A stretch of DNA of 64,000 nt from Pedobacter cryoconitis (GCF_014207135.1 NZ_JACHCC010000001.1:677628-741627), one strand, 5' to 3'; shown: positions 34,201 through 43,049, counted from the first letter of the stretch. Program-made: numbers and translations. The notes: generated by a model not told the origin, from the sequence alone.

Positions 34201-35672
34201 TGAAAGGAACGGCACTGCGTTTAAGACCAGTACTGATGACTGCTACGGTAGCTTCCTTAGGATTTTTACCTATGGCATTGTCCACTGCTGCAGGCGCTGA
34301 GGTACAGAAACCCCTGGCAACAGTTGTTATCGGTGGATTACTGACCTCTACTATTTTAACTTTACTTGTATTACCCGTGTTATATACATATTTCGAAAGC
34401 TTTAAAAAAGGCAAAAAGGAAATTACAACTGCAGCAGTTGTCTTCCTGATGGGATTATCTTTTATTCCTTCAAAAACTATGGCGCAAAGCCAGATCAGCG
34501 GCAGACCGGTTACCGTACAGCAGGCCGTTGAAATTGCACTGAATAAGAATCAGCAGGTTAGATCATCCCAGTTACAAATTAATAAACAACAGGCGCTTAA
34601 AAGCAGTGCCTTTGATTTAGGAAAAACCAGTGTGAATTTACAATATGGTCAGATTAACAGTGTCAAAAGGGATAATAACATTTCCATCCAGCAGAATATC
34701 CCTTTTCCTGGTCTGATGAAGAGCCAGCGTAACCTGTATGAGGCACAGGTTCGCAGCAGCCAGCTTAATTTGTCAGTTACACAAAACGAGCTGATCCGCC
34801 AGGTCAAAAGTACCTATGCCCAGCTAAGTTATTTCAAGGCACTCCAGCAATTATACAAGAGTCAGGATTCGATTTTCAGCAACTTTCTGAAAGCCTCTTC
34901 ACTGCGTTATAAAACGGGTGAAACCAATTTGCTGGAAAGTGCTTCGGCCGAAACCCAGTTGAATGAGGTCAGGAACCAGTCCGAGAAAAACCGTGCTGAT
35001 ATCGAAATCTATAGTGCCGAATTACAAAGGCTGCTGAATACTCAGGAACCAGTTGATGTAATGGCCGGGAAATTAAAGAAAGAGGAGTGGAGCCAGGCTG
35101 TTCCAGATAGCCTGACTGGTACCTCTCTGCTCGCTTTACAACAGCAACAGGTTGAAATTGCTGATCAGACTTTAAAAGTCGAACGGGCCAAAGGTGGACC
35201 CGATTTTACAGTAGGCTATTTTAATCAATCCCTTATCGGTACGCAGAATATCAATGGGCAGGATCAGTATTTCGGTTCTGGTAAACGTTTCCAGGGAATA
35301 CAGGCAGGAATTTCCATCCCATTATTTTATAAACCATTTGCTGGCAGGATTAAAGCGGCCAAAATAGAAAAGCAGATTGCGCAAACAGAGTATAAGCTGT
35401 TTCAGACTAATTTACAGACACAGTATAAACAGGCAGAGCAGGATCTGCTCAAGAATTCACGTAGTATCGCTTACTATGAGAAAAATGCGTTGCCAAATGT
35501 GAACCTGATCCTGAAACAATCACAGATAGCTTTTCAGAGTGGAGAAATCGGTTATATCGAATTTTCGCAGGCGCTGCGGACTTATTCTGATATCCGTTTC
35601 AACTATTTACAGGCAATTAATCAGTATAACCAGTCTGTATATACCCTTCAGTATCTAATCGATTTAAAATAA
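31293..35672 (+). CDS. czcA: CzcA-type heavy-metal RND efflux pump fused to TolC-like protein
   Basis: 1,459-residue fusion. Residues 1 to about 1040 are a heavy-metal RND transporter that exports cations from periplasm or cytoplasm using protons; the rest (about 1075-1459) is a TolC-type outer-membrane efflux protein. In helix 4, D404-FGLIV-D410-GAVIIV-E417 matches the DFG...DGA...VE signature of the Zn/Co/Cd (Czc) class and not the CusA type for copper/silver. Between the two parts a hydrophobic stretch with a signal-peptide look remains (VVFLMGLSFIPSKTMAQSQ). The TolC part has the usual repeated helical pattern (VEIALNKNQQVRSSQLQ; LRYKTGETNLLE; FQSGEIGYIEF). This fusion is common in Bacteroidota. 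The adaptor gene follows after 19 bases. Confidence 0.92.
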   Translation: MLSKIIKFSIHNKLVIGLFTLALIAWGVYSLKQLPIDAVPDITNNQVQVITLSPSLATQEVERLITFPVEQTMSTIPEIEQVRSISRFGLSVVTIVFHDKVDIYWARQQVNEKLSEAKNNIPPGIGNPEISPISTGLGEIYQYVIHAKPGFEKKYDARELRSIQDWIVRRQLLGTPGIAEVNSFGGLLKQYEIAMDPDKLNSYNLSISDVFKALEKNNQNTGGAYIDKKPNAYFIRSEGLVGNIEDINKIVVKNTSTGIPVLVRDIATVQIGNAIRYGALTRATEKSQGEAVGGIVMMLKGSNANNVVKQVKEKIARINKTLPDGIVVEPFLDRSALVDRAIGTVAKNLIEGALIVIFVLVLFLGNFRAGIVVASVIPLAMLFAISLMNVFGVSGNLMSLGAIDFGLIVDGAVIIVEATMHLLGERKLKQAMTQKEMDAQVEQSATRMMSAAAFGQIIILIVYLPILALVGIEGKMFGPMAQTVSFAILGAFLLSLTYVPMMSSLLLSKKSVTKKNFSDRMMDFFQRYYTPLINGALRKRMLVVVLSAVLLLISVVIFTRMGGEFIPTLEEGDFAVETRLLTGSSLSQSIDKVNQASRILLKEFPEVIEVVGKVGAAEIPTDPMPMEATDLTITLKNKKEWVSATSREELAEKMARALDKVTGVTFGFSQPIQLRSNELISGVRQDIGIKIFGDDLGTLTDISQKIGKIVNTVDGAKDLYLEQATGLPQIVVKINRDQLARYGIDIETVNQAINSAFAGQSAGLVYEGERRYDMVVRLSEQNRQGIDDVKNIYISAPNGSKIPLTQLAAIEFQIGPNQIQREDTKRRIIVGLNVRGRDIATVVNEIEQKINEKIKLPAGYYITYGGQFENLKAAKERLSIAVPVALLLILLLLYFSFGSVKQSVLIFSAIPMAAIGGVFALLLRGMPFSISAGVGFIALFGVAVLNGIVLITEFNRLKASGITDLKEIVLKGTALRLRPVLMTATVASLGFLPMALSTAAGAEVQKPLATVVIGGLLTSTILTLLVLPVLYTYFESFKKGKKEITTAAVVFLMGLSFIPSKTMAQSQISGRPVTVQQAVEIALNKNQQVRSSQLQINKQQALKSSAFDLGKTSVNLQYGQINSVKRDNNISIQQNIPFPGLMKSQRNLYEAQVRSSQLNLSVTQNELIRQVKSTYAQLSYFKALQQLYKSQDSIFSNFLKASSLRYKTGETNLLESASAETQLNEVRNQSEKNRADIEIYSAELQRLLNTQEPVDVMAGKLKKEEWSQAVPDSLTGTSLLALQQQQVEIADQTLKVERAKGGPDFTVGYFNQSLIGTQNINGQDQYFGSGKRFQGIQAGISIPLFYKPFAGRIKAAKIEKQIAQTEYKLFQTNLQTQYKQAEQDLLKNSRSIAYYEKNALPNVNLILKQSQIAFQSGEIGYIEFSQALRTYSDIRFNYLQAINQYNQSVYTLQYLIDLK

Positions 35673-35691
35673 TAGCTTAAAAAATATAATA

Positions 35692-36885
35692 ATGAAAAGA
35701 GTCATTCCAGTTAAACAAGCCATCTATATATTTGCGATATCTGCTTTATTTATAGTTTCCTGTGGAAATAAAAAAGAGGCGGAGAATAAAACACCTGCAA
35801 AAGAAGCACCGGCTAAGGAAGAGGAAAATACTGTGCAATTAAATGAGGCACAGTATAAAACCAGTGGGATTACCCTGGGAAAAGTAGAGCGGAAAGCAAT
35901 CAGTGGGGTACTTAAAGTGACAGGTTTTATAGATGTACCACCTGAAAACCTGATCAGTATTACCACACAGATGGGAGGGATTGTTAAATCTACTCCTTTA
36001 TTACAGGGCTCTATTGTGAAAAAAGGTCAGGTCATTGCTGTACTTCAAAATCAGGAGTACGTACAGCTGCAACAGGATTATCTTGAAAATAAAAGCCAGC
36101 TGGAACTTGCCGATTCGGAGTATAAAAGACAGCAGGAGCTGGCCAGACAAAATGTGAATGCACAAAAGGTATTGCAGCAGGCAAGATCTCAGTATCAGAC
36201 CATGTTATCCAGAGAGAGTGCCATCAGACAAAGATTGTTACTCATCAATATCAGTGCAGCGACACTGACACCTGCAAATATCCGCAGTACAATTAATATC
36301 TATGCACCGATTAATGGTTATGTAACCAAGGTCAATGTCAATGCGGGTAAATTTGTAAGCCCGAATGATGTGATGTTTGAAATTGTAAACAACGCTAATT
36401 TACATGTAGAGCTGAAGGTATTTCAAAAAGACGTAGATTTAGTAAAGAAAGGACAGAAAGTACGGTTCTCATTGCAAAACGAGGCGGAGGAGCGGACGGC
36501 TACAGTGACTCTGGTGGGTAGGGAAATTAATGAAGATAAAACAGTTACTGTTCACTGTATTTCGGGTTTTCAAAGCAAAAACCTGATACCAGGGGCTTAC
36601 CTGAATGCATTGATTGAAACCGGTACTGAAGAAGTAAATGCTTTGCCGATAGCTGCAATAGCAGATTTTGCCGGAAAGAAATATGTATTTACAGAGACTG
36701 GCCAGAGCGAGGCAGATAAAAAGGTTAATTATCATTTTAAGCTGATTGAAGTTACTGTTGGCCCGGCCGATGCAGGATATGTAGAAGTTAAATTTCCCGA
36801 AGGACTGGATCTGTCAGGCGCTAAAATAGTGACCAAAGGGGCATATGACTTAATCTCAAAAATGAAAAATAGTGAAGAAGATTAA
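35692..36885 (+). CDS. czcB: RND efflux periplasmic adaptor lipoprotein (CzcB/CusB-type)
   Basis: 397-residue membrane-fusion protein that joins the RND pump to the outer-membrane channel. The signal ends in LFIVSC with C24 as lipidation site, then an Ala/Glu/Lys-rich linker. The beta-barrel, lipoyl and hairpin parts are visible: ISGVLKVTGFIDVPPENLISITTQMGG, QGSIVKKGQVIAVLQNQEY, a helical hairpin at about 120-185, INIYAPINGYVTKVNVNAGKFVSPND, and a C-terminal domain with VEVKFPEGLDLSGAKIVTKGAYDLIS. No His-rich metal-binding tail is present. It sits 19 bases after the pump gene and 11 before the CDF gene, so the three form one operon. Confidence 0.9.
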   Translation: MKRVIPVKQAIYIFAISALFIVSCGNKKEAENKTPAKEAPAKEEENTVQLNEAQYKTSGITLGKVERKAISGVLKVTGFIDVPPENLISITTQMGGIVKSTPLLQGSIVKKGQVIAVLQNQEYVQLQQDYLENKSQLELADSEYKRQQELARQNVNAQKVLQQARSQYQTMLSRESAIRQRLLLINISAATLTPANIRSTINIYAPINGYVTKVNVNAGKFVSPNDVMFEIVNNANLHVELKVFQKDVDLVKKGQKVRFSLQNEAEERTATVTLVGREINEDKTVTVHCISGFQSKNLIPGAYLNALIETGTEEVNALPIAAIADFAGKKYVFTETGQSEADKKVNYHFKLIEVTVGPADAGYVEVKFPEGLDLSGAKIVTKGAYDLISKMKNSEED

Positions 36886-36896
36886 TCGTCGATCAT

Positions 36897-37787
36897 ATGG
36901 AACAGCAAATCACGTTATCTCAGGCCAGCAAAAATAAAGGCCGCCTGAAATTTGTGCTCGGATTTACCCTGTTATACCTTATTGTAGAGGTCATAGGAGG
37001 GATTATGACCAAAAGCCTGGCTTTACTGGCTGATGCCGGACACATGTTAACCGATGTAGGCGGGCTGGCCCTGGCTTTAATCGCTATTAATTATGCAGAA
37101 CGTAAAGCTACCGGACAACGTACTTACGGCTATTACAGGGCAGAAATATTAGCTGCCCTGGCCAATGCAGTCGTTTTGATATTTATCTCTGTTTATATAT
37201 TATACGAGGCTTATCTGCGTTTCCTTGATCCGCCGAAAGTGGAAAGTAAGGATATGATGCTCGTGGCAGTTGTTGGTTTACTGGTCAATATCGCAGGTAT
37301 GCTCATCCTGAGAAAAAGTTCAGGCGAGAGCCTGAATATGAAAGGGGCCTACTTTGAAGTACTTTCTGATATGCTGACCTCCGTTGGGGTTATTGTGGCT
37401 GGTGTGATTATGCTAACTACCGGATGGTACTATGCAGACCCTTTATTGTCTGCCGGAATAGGTCTTTTTATTTTACCCAGAACATGGATGCTATTGAAGG
37501 AATCGATAAGCATACTGCTGGAAGGAACACCAAAGGAAGTAGATATCGTTGAATTGCGCAGAACGATGCTACAGGTAGAGGGAGTTGCAGATTTACATGA
37601 CTTACATGTCTGGGTACTGACTTCAGGAGTTAATGCCATGACAGCACATGTGATATTAAAAAAAGGTGCTGCTACGAAGCTGGTTTTACAAACGCTTCAG
37701 GAGCATATTAAAAATAATTTTAAGATCGCTCATACTACATTGCAGCTGGAAGTGCCTGGTTTTATCGAAGAGCCGACCCATCTCTGA
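36897..37787 (+). CDS. czcD: Cation diffusion facilitator (CzcD-type zinc exporter)
   Basis: 296-residue CDF protein with six membrane helices. The metal site of helix 2 reads D46-AGH-M-LT-D53 (HxxxD), with the matching second site in helix 5 (EVLSDMLTSVGV). The short C-terminal cytoplasmic domain has HDLHVWVLTSGVNAMTAHV, typical of CzcD/ZitB proteins for Zn2+, Co2+ and Cd2+. It exports metal from the cytoplasm to the periplasm in exchange for protons, where the RND complex takes over. It ends the efflux operon, and a long hairpin follows at 37793-37834. Confidence 0.9.
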   Translation: MEQQITLSQASKNKGRLKFVLGFTLLYLIVEVIGGIMTKSLALLADAGHMLTDVGGLALALIAINYAERKATGQRTYGYYRAEILAALANAVVLIFISVYILYEAYLRFLDPPKVESKDMMLVAVVGLLVNIAGMLILRKSSGESLNMKGAYFEVLSDMLTSVGVIVAGVIMLTTGWYYADPLLSAGIGLFILPRTWMLLKESISILLEGTPKEVDIVELRRTMLQVEGVADLHDLHVWVLTSGVNAMTAHVILKKGAATKLVLQTLQEHIKNNFKIAHTTLQLEVPGFIEEPTHL

Positions 37788-37792
37788 CCAGT

Positions 37793-37834
37793 TCATTCAA
37801 TATGCCTGTTGGTTTAACCAGGCATATTGAATGA
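37793..37834. terminator. Long hairpin after the metal-efflux operon
   Basis: Perfect 16-base arms TCATTCAATATGCCTG and CAGGCATATTGAATGA around a 10-base loop, 5 bases after the czcD stop codon. The following sequence is T/A-rich without a clean T run. The strength of the stem makes a terminator or mRNA-end stabiliser likely. Confidence 0.7.
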
Positions 37835-37917
37835 TTTATATTGTATATTTATACTAATAGGAAGAGATCCGGTGGATTCTGATTAAATATTTATCTCTTT
37901 AATCAATTGATTGTTAG

Positions 37918-37950
37918 TTTGTTTCTTTCCCTAAAAGTTCGCTATTTTCG
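37918..37950 (+). promoter_or_regulatory. Candidate Bacteroidota promoter for the KUP transporter
   Basis: TTTG at 37918-37921 and TATTTTCG at 37943-37950, 21 bases apart, resemble the -33 TTTG and -7 TAnnTTTG boxes of the Bacteroidota housekeeping sigma factor, with one mismatch in the -7 box. They lie about 55 bases before the ATG at 38005, in a gene-free stretch. Confidence 0.4.
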
Positions 37951-38004
37951 CGGACAATTTTAAAAAAGAATAATAACCGGTTATGCTTAATAATTATACA
38001 ATCG

Positions 38005-39981
38005 ATGAGTCCAAATCTTAAAAAGTTAACAGCAGCGGGTGCGCTGATAACATTGGGAATAATTTTCGGAGATATTGGTACTTCACCACTCTACGTATTT
38101 CAGACCTTATTAATTGAGGGAGGGAAAGTAAATGCAAGCCTTGTGCTCGGATCAATTTCCTGTATCTTCTGGACACTGACACTTCAAACTACATTCAAAT
38201 ATATTTTCATTACACTTCAGGCTGATAACAGAGGTGAGGGGGGGATATTTTCACTTTACGCACTGGTCAGACGTTATGGGAAGTGGCTCGCCATTCCTGC
38301 GATCATAGGGGCCGGAACTTTACTGGCCGATGGAATTATTACACCTCCGATATCCGTAACCTCGGCTATTGAAGGTTTAAGTCTTGTACCCGCTTTTGCT
38401 TCTATTATTGTACCAGGCAATGATGTCGTTCTGATCATTGTAATTACAATTATGATCTTACTGTTCTTTTTCCAGCAGTTTGGTACCGGGGTAGTAGGGG
38501 CAGCATTCGGGCCTGTGATGTTTCTCTGGTTTGTAATGATTGCTGTGATTGGCTCTATGCAAATGGTACATTATCCGCAGATTGTAAAAGCCCTGAACCC
38601 ATATTACGGAGCACGATTATTAATTGATCATCCTAAAGGTTTCTGGCTTTTAGGTGCAGTTTTCCTGTGTACTACAGGTGCAGAAGCACTGTATTCTGAC
38701 CTGGGACATTGTGGCCGTAAAAATATTCAGGTGAGCTGGATCTTTGTAAAGACTGCTTTAATGCTGAACTATTTTGGACAAGGAGCATGGGTATTAATGC
38801 AGCCAGCCAATAAAGATTTTAACGGGATTAATCCATTCTTCGAAATGGTTCCTCATGCTTTCTTAATTCCAAGTATCGCTATTGCAACACTGGCTACCAT
38901 TATTGCCAGTCAGGCCCTGATCAGCGGATCTTTCACCCTGATCAGTGAAGCGATCAGTATGAATTTCTGGCCTAAGATAACCGTGAAATATCCATCTAAT
39001 ATCAGAGGACAGGTTTATATTCCAAGTATTAACTGGATTTTGTGTGTTGGCTGTATCGCCGTTTCTTTGTATTTCCGTACTTCTGCAGCAATGACAGCAG
39101 CTTATGGTTTCTCGATCACGATAGCAATGCTGATGACCACTATTCTGATGTATTACTTTATGCGGTATGTGAAACACTGGCCGGTATGGCTGGTGACCAT
39201 TATCCTGTGTGTATTCTTATGTGTTGAATTCTCATTTTTCGTAGCTAATGCGGTGAAAATTCTGAAAAGACTGTTCTTCCTGGTATTTGAATTCGGTCTG
39301 ATATTTACCATGTATATCTGGTTCAGGGCAAGAAAAATTAATAATCGCTTCCTGCACTTTATCGATTTGAAAGATCAGATTCCTTTGCTGACCGCATTGA
39401 GCGAAGATCAGGGTGTTTCTAAATTTGCTACCCACCTGATTTATCTGACCAAGGCTAATAATCATAAACAGATTGAGCAGAAAATCATGTATTCGATTTT
39501 AAGCCGGAAACCTAAAAGAGCGGATGTTTATTGGTTTGTTCACATTCATCGTACAGATGAACCCTATACCATGGAGTACAGCGTAGAGGAATTAGAGAAT
39601 GATAAGGTAATCCGTGTCGAATTCCGTCTGGGTTTCAGAATACATCCCAGAGTAAATGTCCTGTTCCGTAAGGTTGTTGAAGATATGGTAAGCCGTAAGG
39701 AAGTTGATATCACCAGCCGTTACGAGTCTTTAAGGAAATATCACCTTGCAGCTGATTTCCAGTTTGTGATCATGGAGAAATTTCTTTCTTATAACAATGA
39801 ATTCAGTGTGAGTGAAGGATTTATTCTGAACAGCTATTTTGCCATTAAGAAACTCGCCCAGTCCGAAGCCAAAGCTTTTGGTTTAGATACAAGTGAGACA
39901 AGGATTGAGAAAATACCACTGGTAGTTAAGCCTTTAAGTAATATATATCTGACAAGAGTAGACGCTTCGGCCCCTTATTAG
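38005..39981 (+). CDS. kup: KUP-type potassium uptake transporter
   Basis: 658-residue K+:H+ symporter of the KUP/HAK/KT family in the inner membrane. The family start is textbook (GALITLGIIFGDIGTSPLYVF), followed by GGIFSLYALVRR, GAGTLLADGIITPPISVTSAIEGL and ALYSDLGHCGRKNIQ. About 12 helices occupy residues 10-435, then a 220-residue cytoplasmic C-terminal domain. Length is near the E. coli protein (622). It is a single gene with its own promoter candidate and is followed by a cytochrome gene after 89 bases. Confidence 0.93.
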   Translation: MSPNLKKLTAAGALITLGIIFGDIGTSPLYVFQTLLIEGGKVNASLVLGSISCIFWTLTLQTTFKYIFITLQADNRGEGGIFSLYALVRRYGKWLAIPAIIGAGTLLADGIITPPISVTSAIEGLSLVPAFASIIVPGNDVVLIIVITIMILLFFFQQFGTGVVGAAFGPVMFLWFVMIAVIGSMQMVHYPQIVKALNPYYGARLLIDHPKGFWLLGAVFLCTTGAEALYSDLGHCGRKNIQVSWIFVKTALMLNYFGQGAWVLMQPANKDFNGINPFFEMVPHAFLIPSIAIATLATIIASQALISGSFTLISEAISMNFWPKITVKYPSNIRGQVYIPSINWILCVGCIAVSLYFRTSAAMTAAYGFSITIAMLMTTILMYYFMRYVKHWPVWLVTIILCVFLCVEFSFFVANAVKILKRLFFLVFEFGLIFTMYIWFRARKINNRFLHFIDLKDQIPLLTALSEDQGVSKFATHLIYLTKANNHKQIEQKIMYSILSRKPKRADVYWFVHIHRTDEPYTMEYSVEELENDKVIRVEFRLGFRIHPRVNVLFRKVVEDMVSRKEVDITSRYESLRKYHLAADFQFVIMEKFLSYNNEFSVSEGFILNSYFAIKKLAQSEAKAFGLDTSETRIEKIPLVVKPLSNIYLTRVDASAPY

Positions 39982-40070
39982 TATACCTGGTAGACTGTCT
40001 AATTTAGAATGATTACTGATTTATCGTAATTAAATGTTTTTTAACTTAGTTAAAATATAATTTGAATGTC

Positions 40071-40469
40071 ATGCGATATAAAACAATTGTTACTTTATCT
40101 GTACTGTTTACCAGTGTTATTGTTTTAAGCGGGTTTATGCCTCAGGCAGAAAAAAAGGCCAGTAATCTGAAAGTCCTTCCAAAAGATATCAGTCATGAGG
40201 ATCTGGATAAAATTATGGACGGTTATAAGGCTGCCCTGGGTGTGAAGTGTAATTTCTGCCATGCCCCAAGTAAGGATGATCCTAAACATATGGATTTTGC
40301 AAGTGATGCAAAACCAGAAAAGGAGATCGCAAGAAATATGATGAGAATGACTAACCGCATTAATAAGAAGTTTTTTCATGTTAAAAATGCGAATGAGGTA
40401 AAAGCTGTGCTTGCGGTAAACTGTGTGACCTGCCATAATGGTAAGGCACATCCTGAAGCTGCTAATTAA
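40071..40469 (+). CDS. Small exported diheme cytochrome c
   Basis: 132-residue protein from the ATG at 40071; a TTG nine bases upstream is in frame but adds only MNV. A signal peptide (TIVTLSVLFTSVIVLSGFM) exports it to the periplasm. Two heme attachment motifs are seen, C60-NF-CH64 and C118-VT-CH122, at the two ends of a helical domain that contains several Met residues. It resembles the small Bacteroidota proteins annotated as photosynthetic reaction-centre-type cytochromes c, although no photosynthesis is involved. Electron partner unknown. A strong hairpin follows the gene. Confidence 0.82.
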   Translation: MRYKTIVTLSVLFTSVIVLSGFMPQAEKKASNLKVLPKDISHEDLDKIMDGYKAALGVKCNFCHAPSKDDPKHMDFASDAKPEKEIARNMMRMTNRINKKFFHVKNANEVKAVLAVNCVTCHNGKAHPEAAN

Positions 40470-40493
40470 TAGCTGGCCGATATGATTATTTAT

Positions 40494-40525
40494 ACAGATG
40501 GCAGGCTATTTAGCCTGCCATCTGT
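40494..40525. terminator. Hairpin between cytochrome and arylsulfatase genes
   Basis: Perfect 14-base arms ACAGATGGCAGGCT and AGCCTGCCATCTGT around the loop ATTT. It lies between two converging genes, so it may stop transcription from both sides. There is no long T run on either strand. Confidence 0.7.
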
Positions 40526-40609
40526 ATTTAGAGGTTAACATTTTTCATGCTGAGTTTGGGATTGCTGCAACTAAAATTATTGATATAGCTTCATAGTCGG
40601 TTAGGCTTA

Positions 40610-42124
40610 TTATAAATGATAACCATGCTCGCTTTTAATCTGTTGTAGTTTCAGGGCCAGCGATTTTACCTTTTCAGGATATTGCCCGGCGAGGTTTTTG
40701 TTCTCGTGGATATCAGCAGACAGATCATATAACTGAGGTTCTTTGCTATTGCCCAATTCTGTTTTTGTCGTCCGGTCATAAGGGGAGCCATTATTAGGCT
40801 CAATATATTTCCAGTTATCAATGATAATTCCTAATCCATTAGCATCTTCTACCAGATAAGGCCGGTTAACAATTGATTTTCCTAAAAGCTGGTTAATCAT
40901 ATTGAAGCTATCGTAGGCCTGGTTTTCAGGGATTTTTTGACTGAGGAAAGCAGAAAATGAACTGAGCAGGTCAACCTGGCTGATCAGGGCATCGTTAACA
41001 CCTTTTTTAACTATAGTTGGCCAGCTTACAATAAAGGGAACCCGTGTTCCGCCGTCAAATGCACTGTATTTGCCACCTCTGAGCGGGCCCGCAGGTTTAT
41101 GTCCATTCAGCATTTCTTCTGCCTGATCCTGATAACCATCATCGACTACCGGGCCATTATCACTGCTTAACACAACAATCGTGTTTTTGCTGAGGCCCAG
41201 ACTATCCAGTGTTTTCATAATCCGGCCGACACTCCAGTCAAATTCCAGAATGACGTCTCCGCGCGGCCCCATTCCGCTTTTACCCGCAAATTGTTTATTC
41301 GGGGTTCGGGGTACATGGATATTCGGGGATGCGAAATACATGAAAAAGGGTTTATCCTTATTTTCAATGATGAAATGTGTTGCCTTATCGGTTAATTTTT
41401 CAGTTAAGGTATAATCATCCCATATGGCCGATTTACCTCCAGTCATATAACCTATGCGGCCAATGCCATTGATGATGGTATTGTCATGCCCGTTAGAAGA
41501 TAACATCGTTAACAATTCGGGATGATCCTTACCTGTAGGCCAGTCACCCGTCTTCTGATGATAACTAACAGTGATCGGGTCATTGGGATCGAGGTTTTCA
41601 ACACGGTGACCATCCAGGATTACTGTGGGTACTCTGTCCAGGGTCGCTGGTATAATATAAGATTTGTCAAAACCAAGTTCCAGAGGGCCAGGTTTGATGA
41701 CCCCGTTCCAGTCAGGGCCACCTTTCCCACCTAAACCCAAATGCCATTTTCCAATTGCGGTGCTGGTATATCCTGCTTGTTGAAATACCTTAGCCAGGGT
41801 GATCTGTGCGGTATCAATCAGCAGAGCTGCATTTCCTGGGGCTATACCGGTACCTTTTTTTCGCCAGGCATAAACCCCTGTCAAAATGGAAAACCGGGAA
41901 GGGGTGCAGGTGGCACTGGATGCGTGCGCATTGGTAAATCTGATCCCTCCTTGGGCCAGCTGATCTATATGTGGCGTTTTGATCTTTCTGGCGCCATAAC
42001 AACTCACATCGCCATAACCAAGGTCATCTGCGTAAATAACGATTACATTGGGCCGTTTCTGCTGGGCAAAAGCAGTGTTCAGGGCTGTCAGGGTAATGAG
42101 TATACTTAAATAGGATTTCTTCAT
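40610..42124 (-). CDS. Exported arylsulfatase
   Basis: 504-residue type I sulfatase. A signal peptide (MKKSYLSILITLTALNTAFA) sends it to the periplasm or surface. The N-terminal metal-binding motif VIVIYADDLGYGDVSCYG and the active-site motif C73-TPSR (C-x-P-S-R) are intact; C73 must be turned into formylglycine by a sulfatase-maturing enzyme, which is not in this window. The body continues with GKWHLG and SSDNGPV, both typical. The substrate is a sulfate ester, possibly from a sulfated glycan, but no glycoside hydrolase or SusC/D pair lies nearby. A LacI-type palindrome at 42282 lies 158 bases upstream of the start. Confidence 0.9.
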   Translation of the reverse strand: MKKSYLSILITLTALNTAFAQQKRPNVIVIYADDLGYGDVSCYGARKIKTPHIDQLAQGGIRFTNAHASSATCTPSRFSILTGVYAWRKKGTGIAPGNAALLIDTAQITLAKVFQQAGYTSTAIGKWHLGLGGKGGPDWNGVIKPGPLELGFDKSYIIPATLDRVPTVILDGHRVENLDPNDPITVSYHQKTGDWPTGKDHPELLTMLSSNGHDNTIINGIGRIGYMTGGKSAIWDDYTLTEKLTDKATHFIIENKDKPFFMYFASPNIHVPRTPNKQFAGKSGMGPRGDVILEFDWSVGRIMKTLDSLGLSKNTIVVLSSDNGPVVDDGYQDQAEEMLNGHKPAGPLRGGKYSAFDGGTRVPFIVSWPTIVKKGVNDALISQVDLLSSFSAFLSQKIPENQAYDSFNMINQLLGKSIVNRPYLVEDANGLGIIIDNWKYIEPNNGSPYDRTTKTELGNSKEPQLYDLSADIHENKNLAGQYPEKVKSLALKLQQIKSEHGYHL

Positions 42125-42464
42125 CAGGTTATAATTTATGGTCGTTTACCCAACTCACTACCCTCTTTTAAGAAAGTAATTAGTTCTTCACCAGTATATA
42201 AGGATTTTGATAACATTGATCTGTTATGGAATTGTTTTTCAATTTAGCTAATCCTTCAAAAGAAGCTAATTAAATTTATGTGCAAACGTTTGCGCTGGTC
42301 TGGATTTCAATTATGAATACTAATTATTGGTGGTCTTTCAGGTTTGGGGAAACGCAATAAATCTAAATTAGTAAGCAATATTTTTTCTTTTTATAAGTTT
42401 ATATTTTGAATCCGTATAATGAAAGCTGATTTCAATTGTTCATATAAAAAGAAGATTTAATAAA
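42125..42464. other. 340-base divergent intergenic region
   Basis: AT-rich stretch between the arylsulfatase gene (minus) and the GNAT gene (plus). Besides the palindrome at 42280-42295 I see no gene, RNA gene or clear hairpin. Confidence 0.6.
42280..42295. promoter_or_regulatory. LacI-family-type operator upstream of the arylsulfatase gene
   Basis: The 12-base perfect palindrome GCAAACGTTTGC (42282-42293) with a matching outer G/C pair has the central CG and arms of operators bound by LacI/CcpA-type regulators. It lies in the divergent region, 158 bases from the arylsulfatase start and 170 from the GNAT start. No LacI gene is in the window, so the regulator would act from elsewhere. Confidence 0.45.
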
Positions 42465-43037
42465 GTGTTAAAAGCAGAACCTAAAGACAAATCTACAGTA
42501 GTTGATATTTTGACAAAGGCCTTTAATGAGAACCGGAGTTTTAATTCTATTATAAAACAGGATAAAAACCGTGTTAAAAGAATAAGGAAGGTATTTGAAT
42601 ATTATTTTGACGTTTGTTCAAAATCTGGATTGGTCTATCTTTCTGATGACAAAAAAGCCTGTGCTGTTGTTTCTTTTCCAGACCAGCTTAAAGTTACCTT
42701 TAAATCAATTTTAATGGATATCAGATTGTTGTTTCTACTTGGGTTTAAAAGTGTGAGATTAGGCGTCAGGAGGGAAGCTAAAATTAATAAGGTACATCCT
42801 GAATCTAATTTTTATTATCTATTGTTTATTGGTGTTGATCCAGATTTTCAGTACCAGGGAATTGGGAGCAAATTATTAAAAGAGCTGATTACTGATAGTA
42901 AACTGCTCGGACGTCCGGTTTACCTGGAAACTTACCTGGAGAAAAATATTACGCTCTATCAAAGATTTGGATTCACCATTTATAAGGAACTGGACTGTGG
43001 ATTCCCTCTGTTTTGTATGAAAAGGGAGTTTATCTAA
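42465..43037 (+). CDS. GNAT-family acetyltransferase
   Basis: 190-residue cytoplasmic protein of the GNAT fold. The acetyl-CoA binding motif A is visible in FIGVDPDFQYQGIGSKLLKEL (Q-Y-Q-G-I-G), followed by a typical last part with YLETYLEKNITLYQRFGFTIYKEL. The start is a GTG at 42465 (LKAEPKDKSTVVDILTKAFNENR follows), the usual beginning for this group. Acceptor substrate unknown. It stands alone on its strand, with a run of ten C shortly after its stop codon. Confidence 0.82.
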   Translation: MLKAEPKDKSTVVDILTKAFNENRSFNSIIKQDKNRVKRIRKVFEYYFDVCSKSGLVYLSDDKKACAVVSFPDQLKVTFKSILMDIRLLFLLGFKSVRLGVRREAKINKVHPESNFYYLLFIGVDPDFQYQGIGSKLLKELITDSKLLGRPVYLETYLEKNITLYQRFGFTIYKELDCGFPLFCMKREFI

Positions 43038-43049
43038 ATCTGATCAAAG

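Noticed and set aside
31293..35672. Suspecting that the long RND gene is a frameshift or assembly fusion of two genes
   Set aside because: The reading frame is continuous and a CzcA-TolC fusion of this length is a regular arrangement in Bacteroidota.
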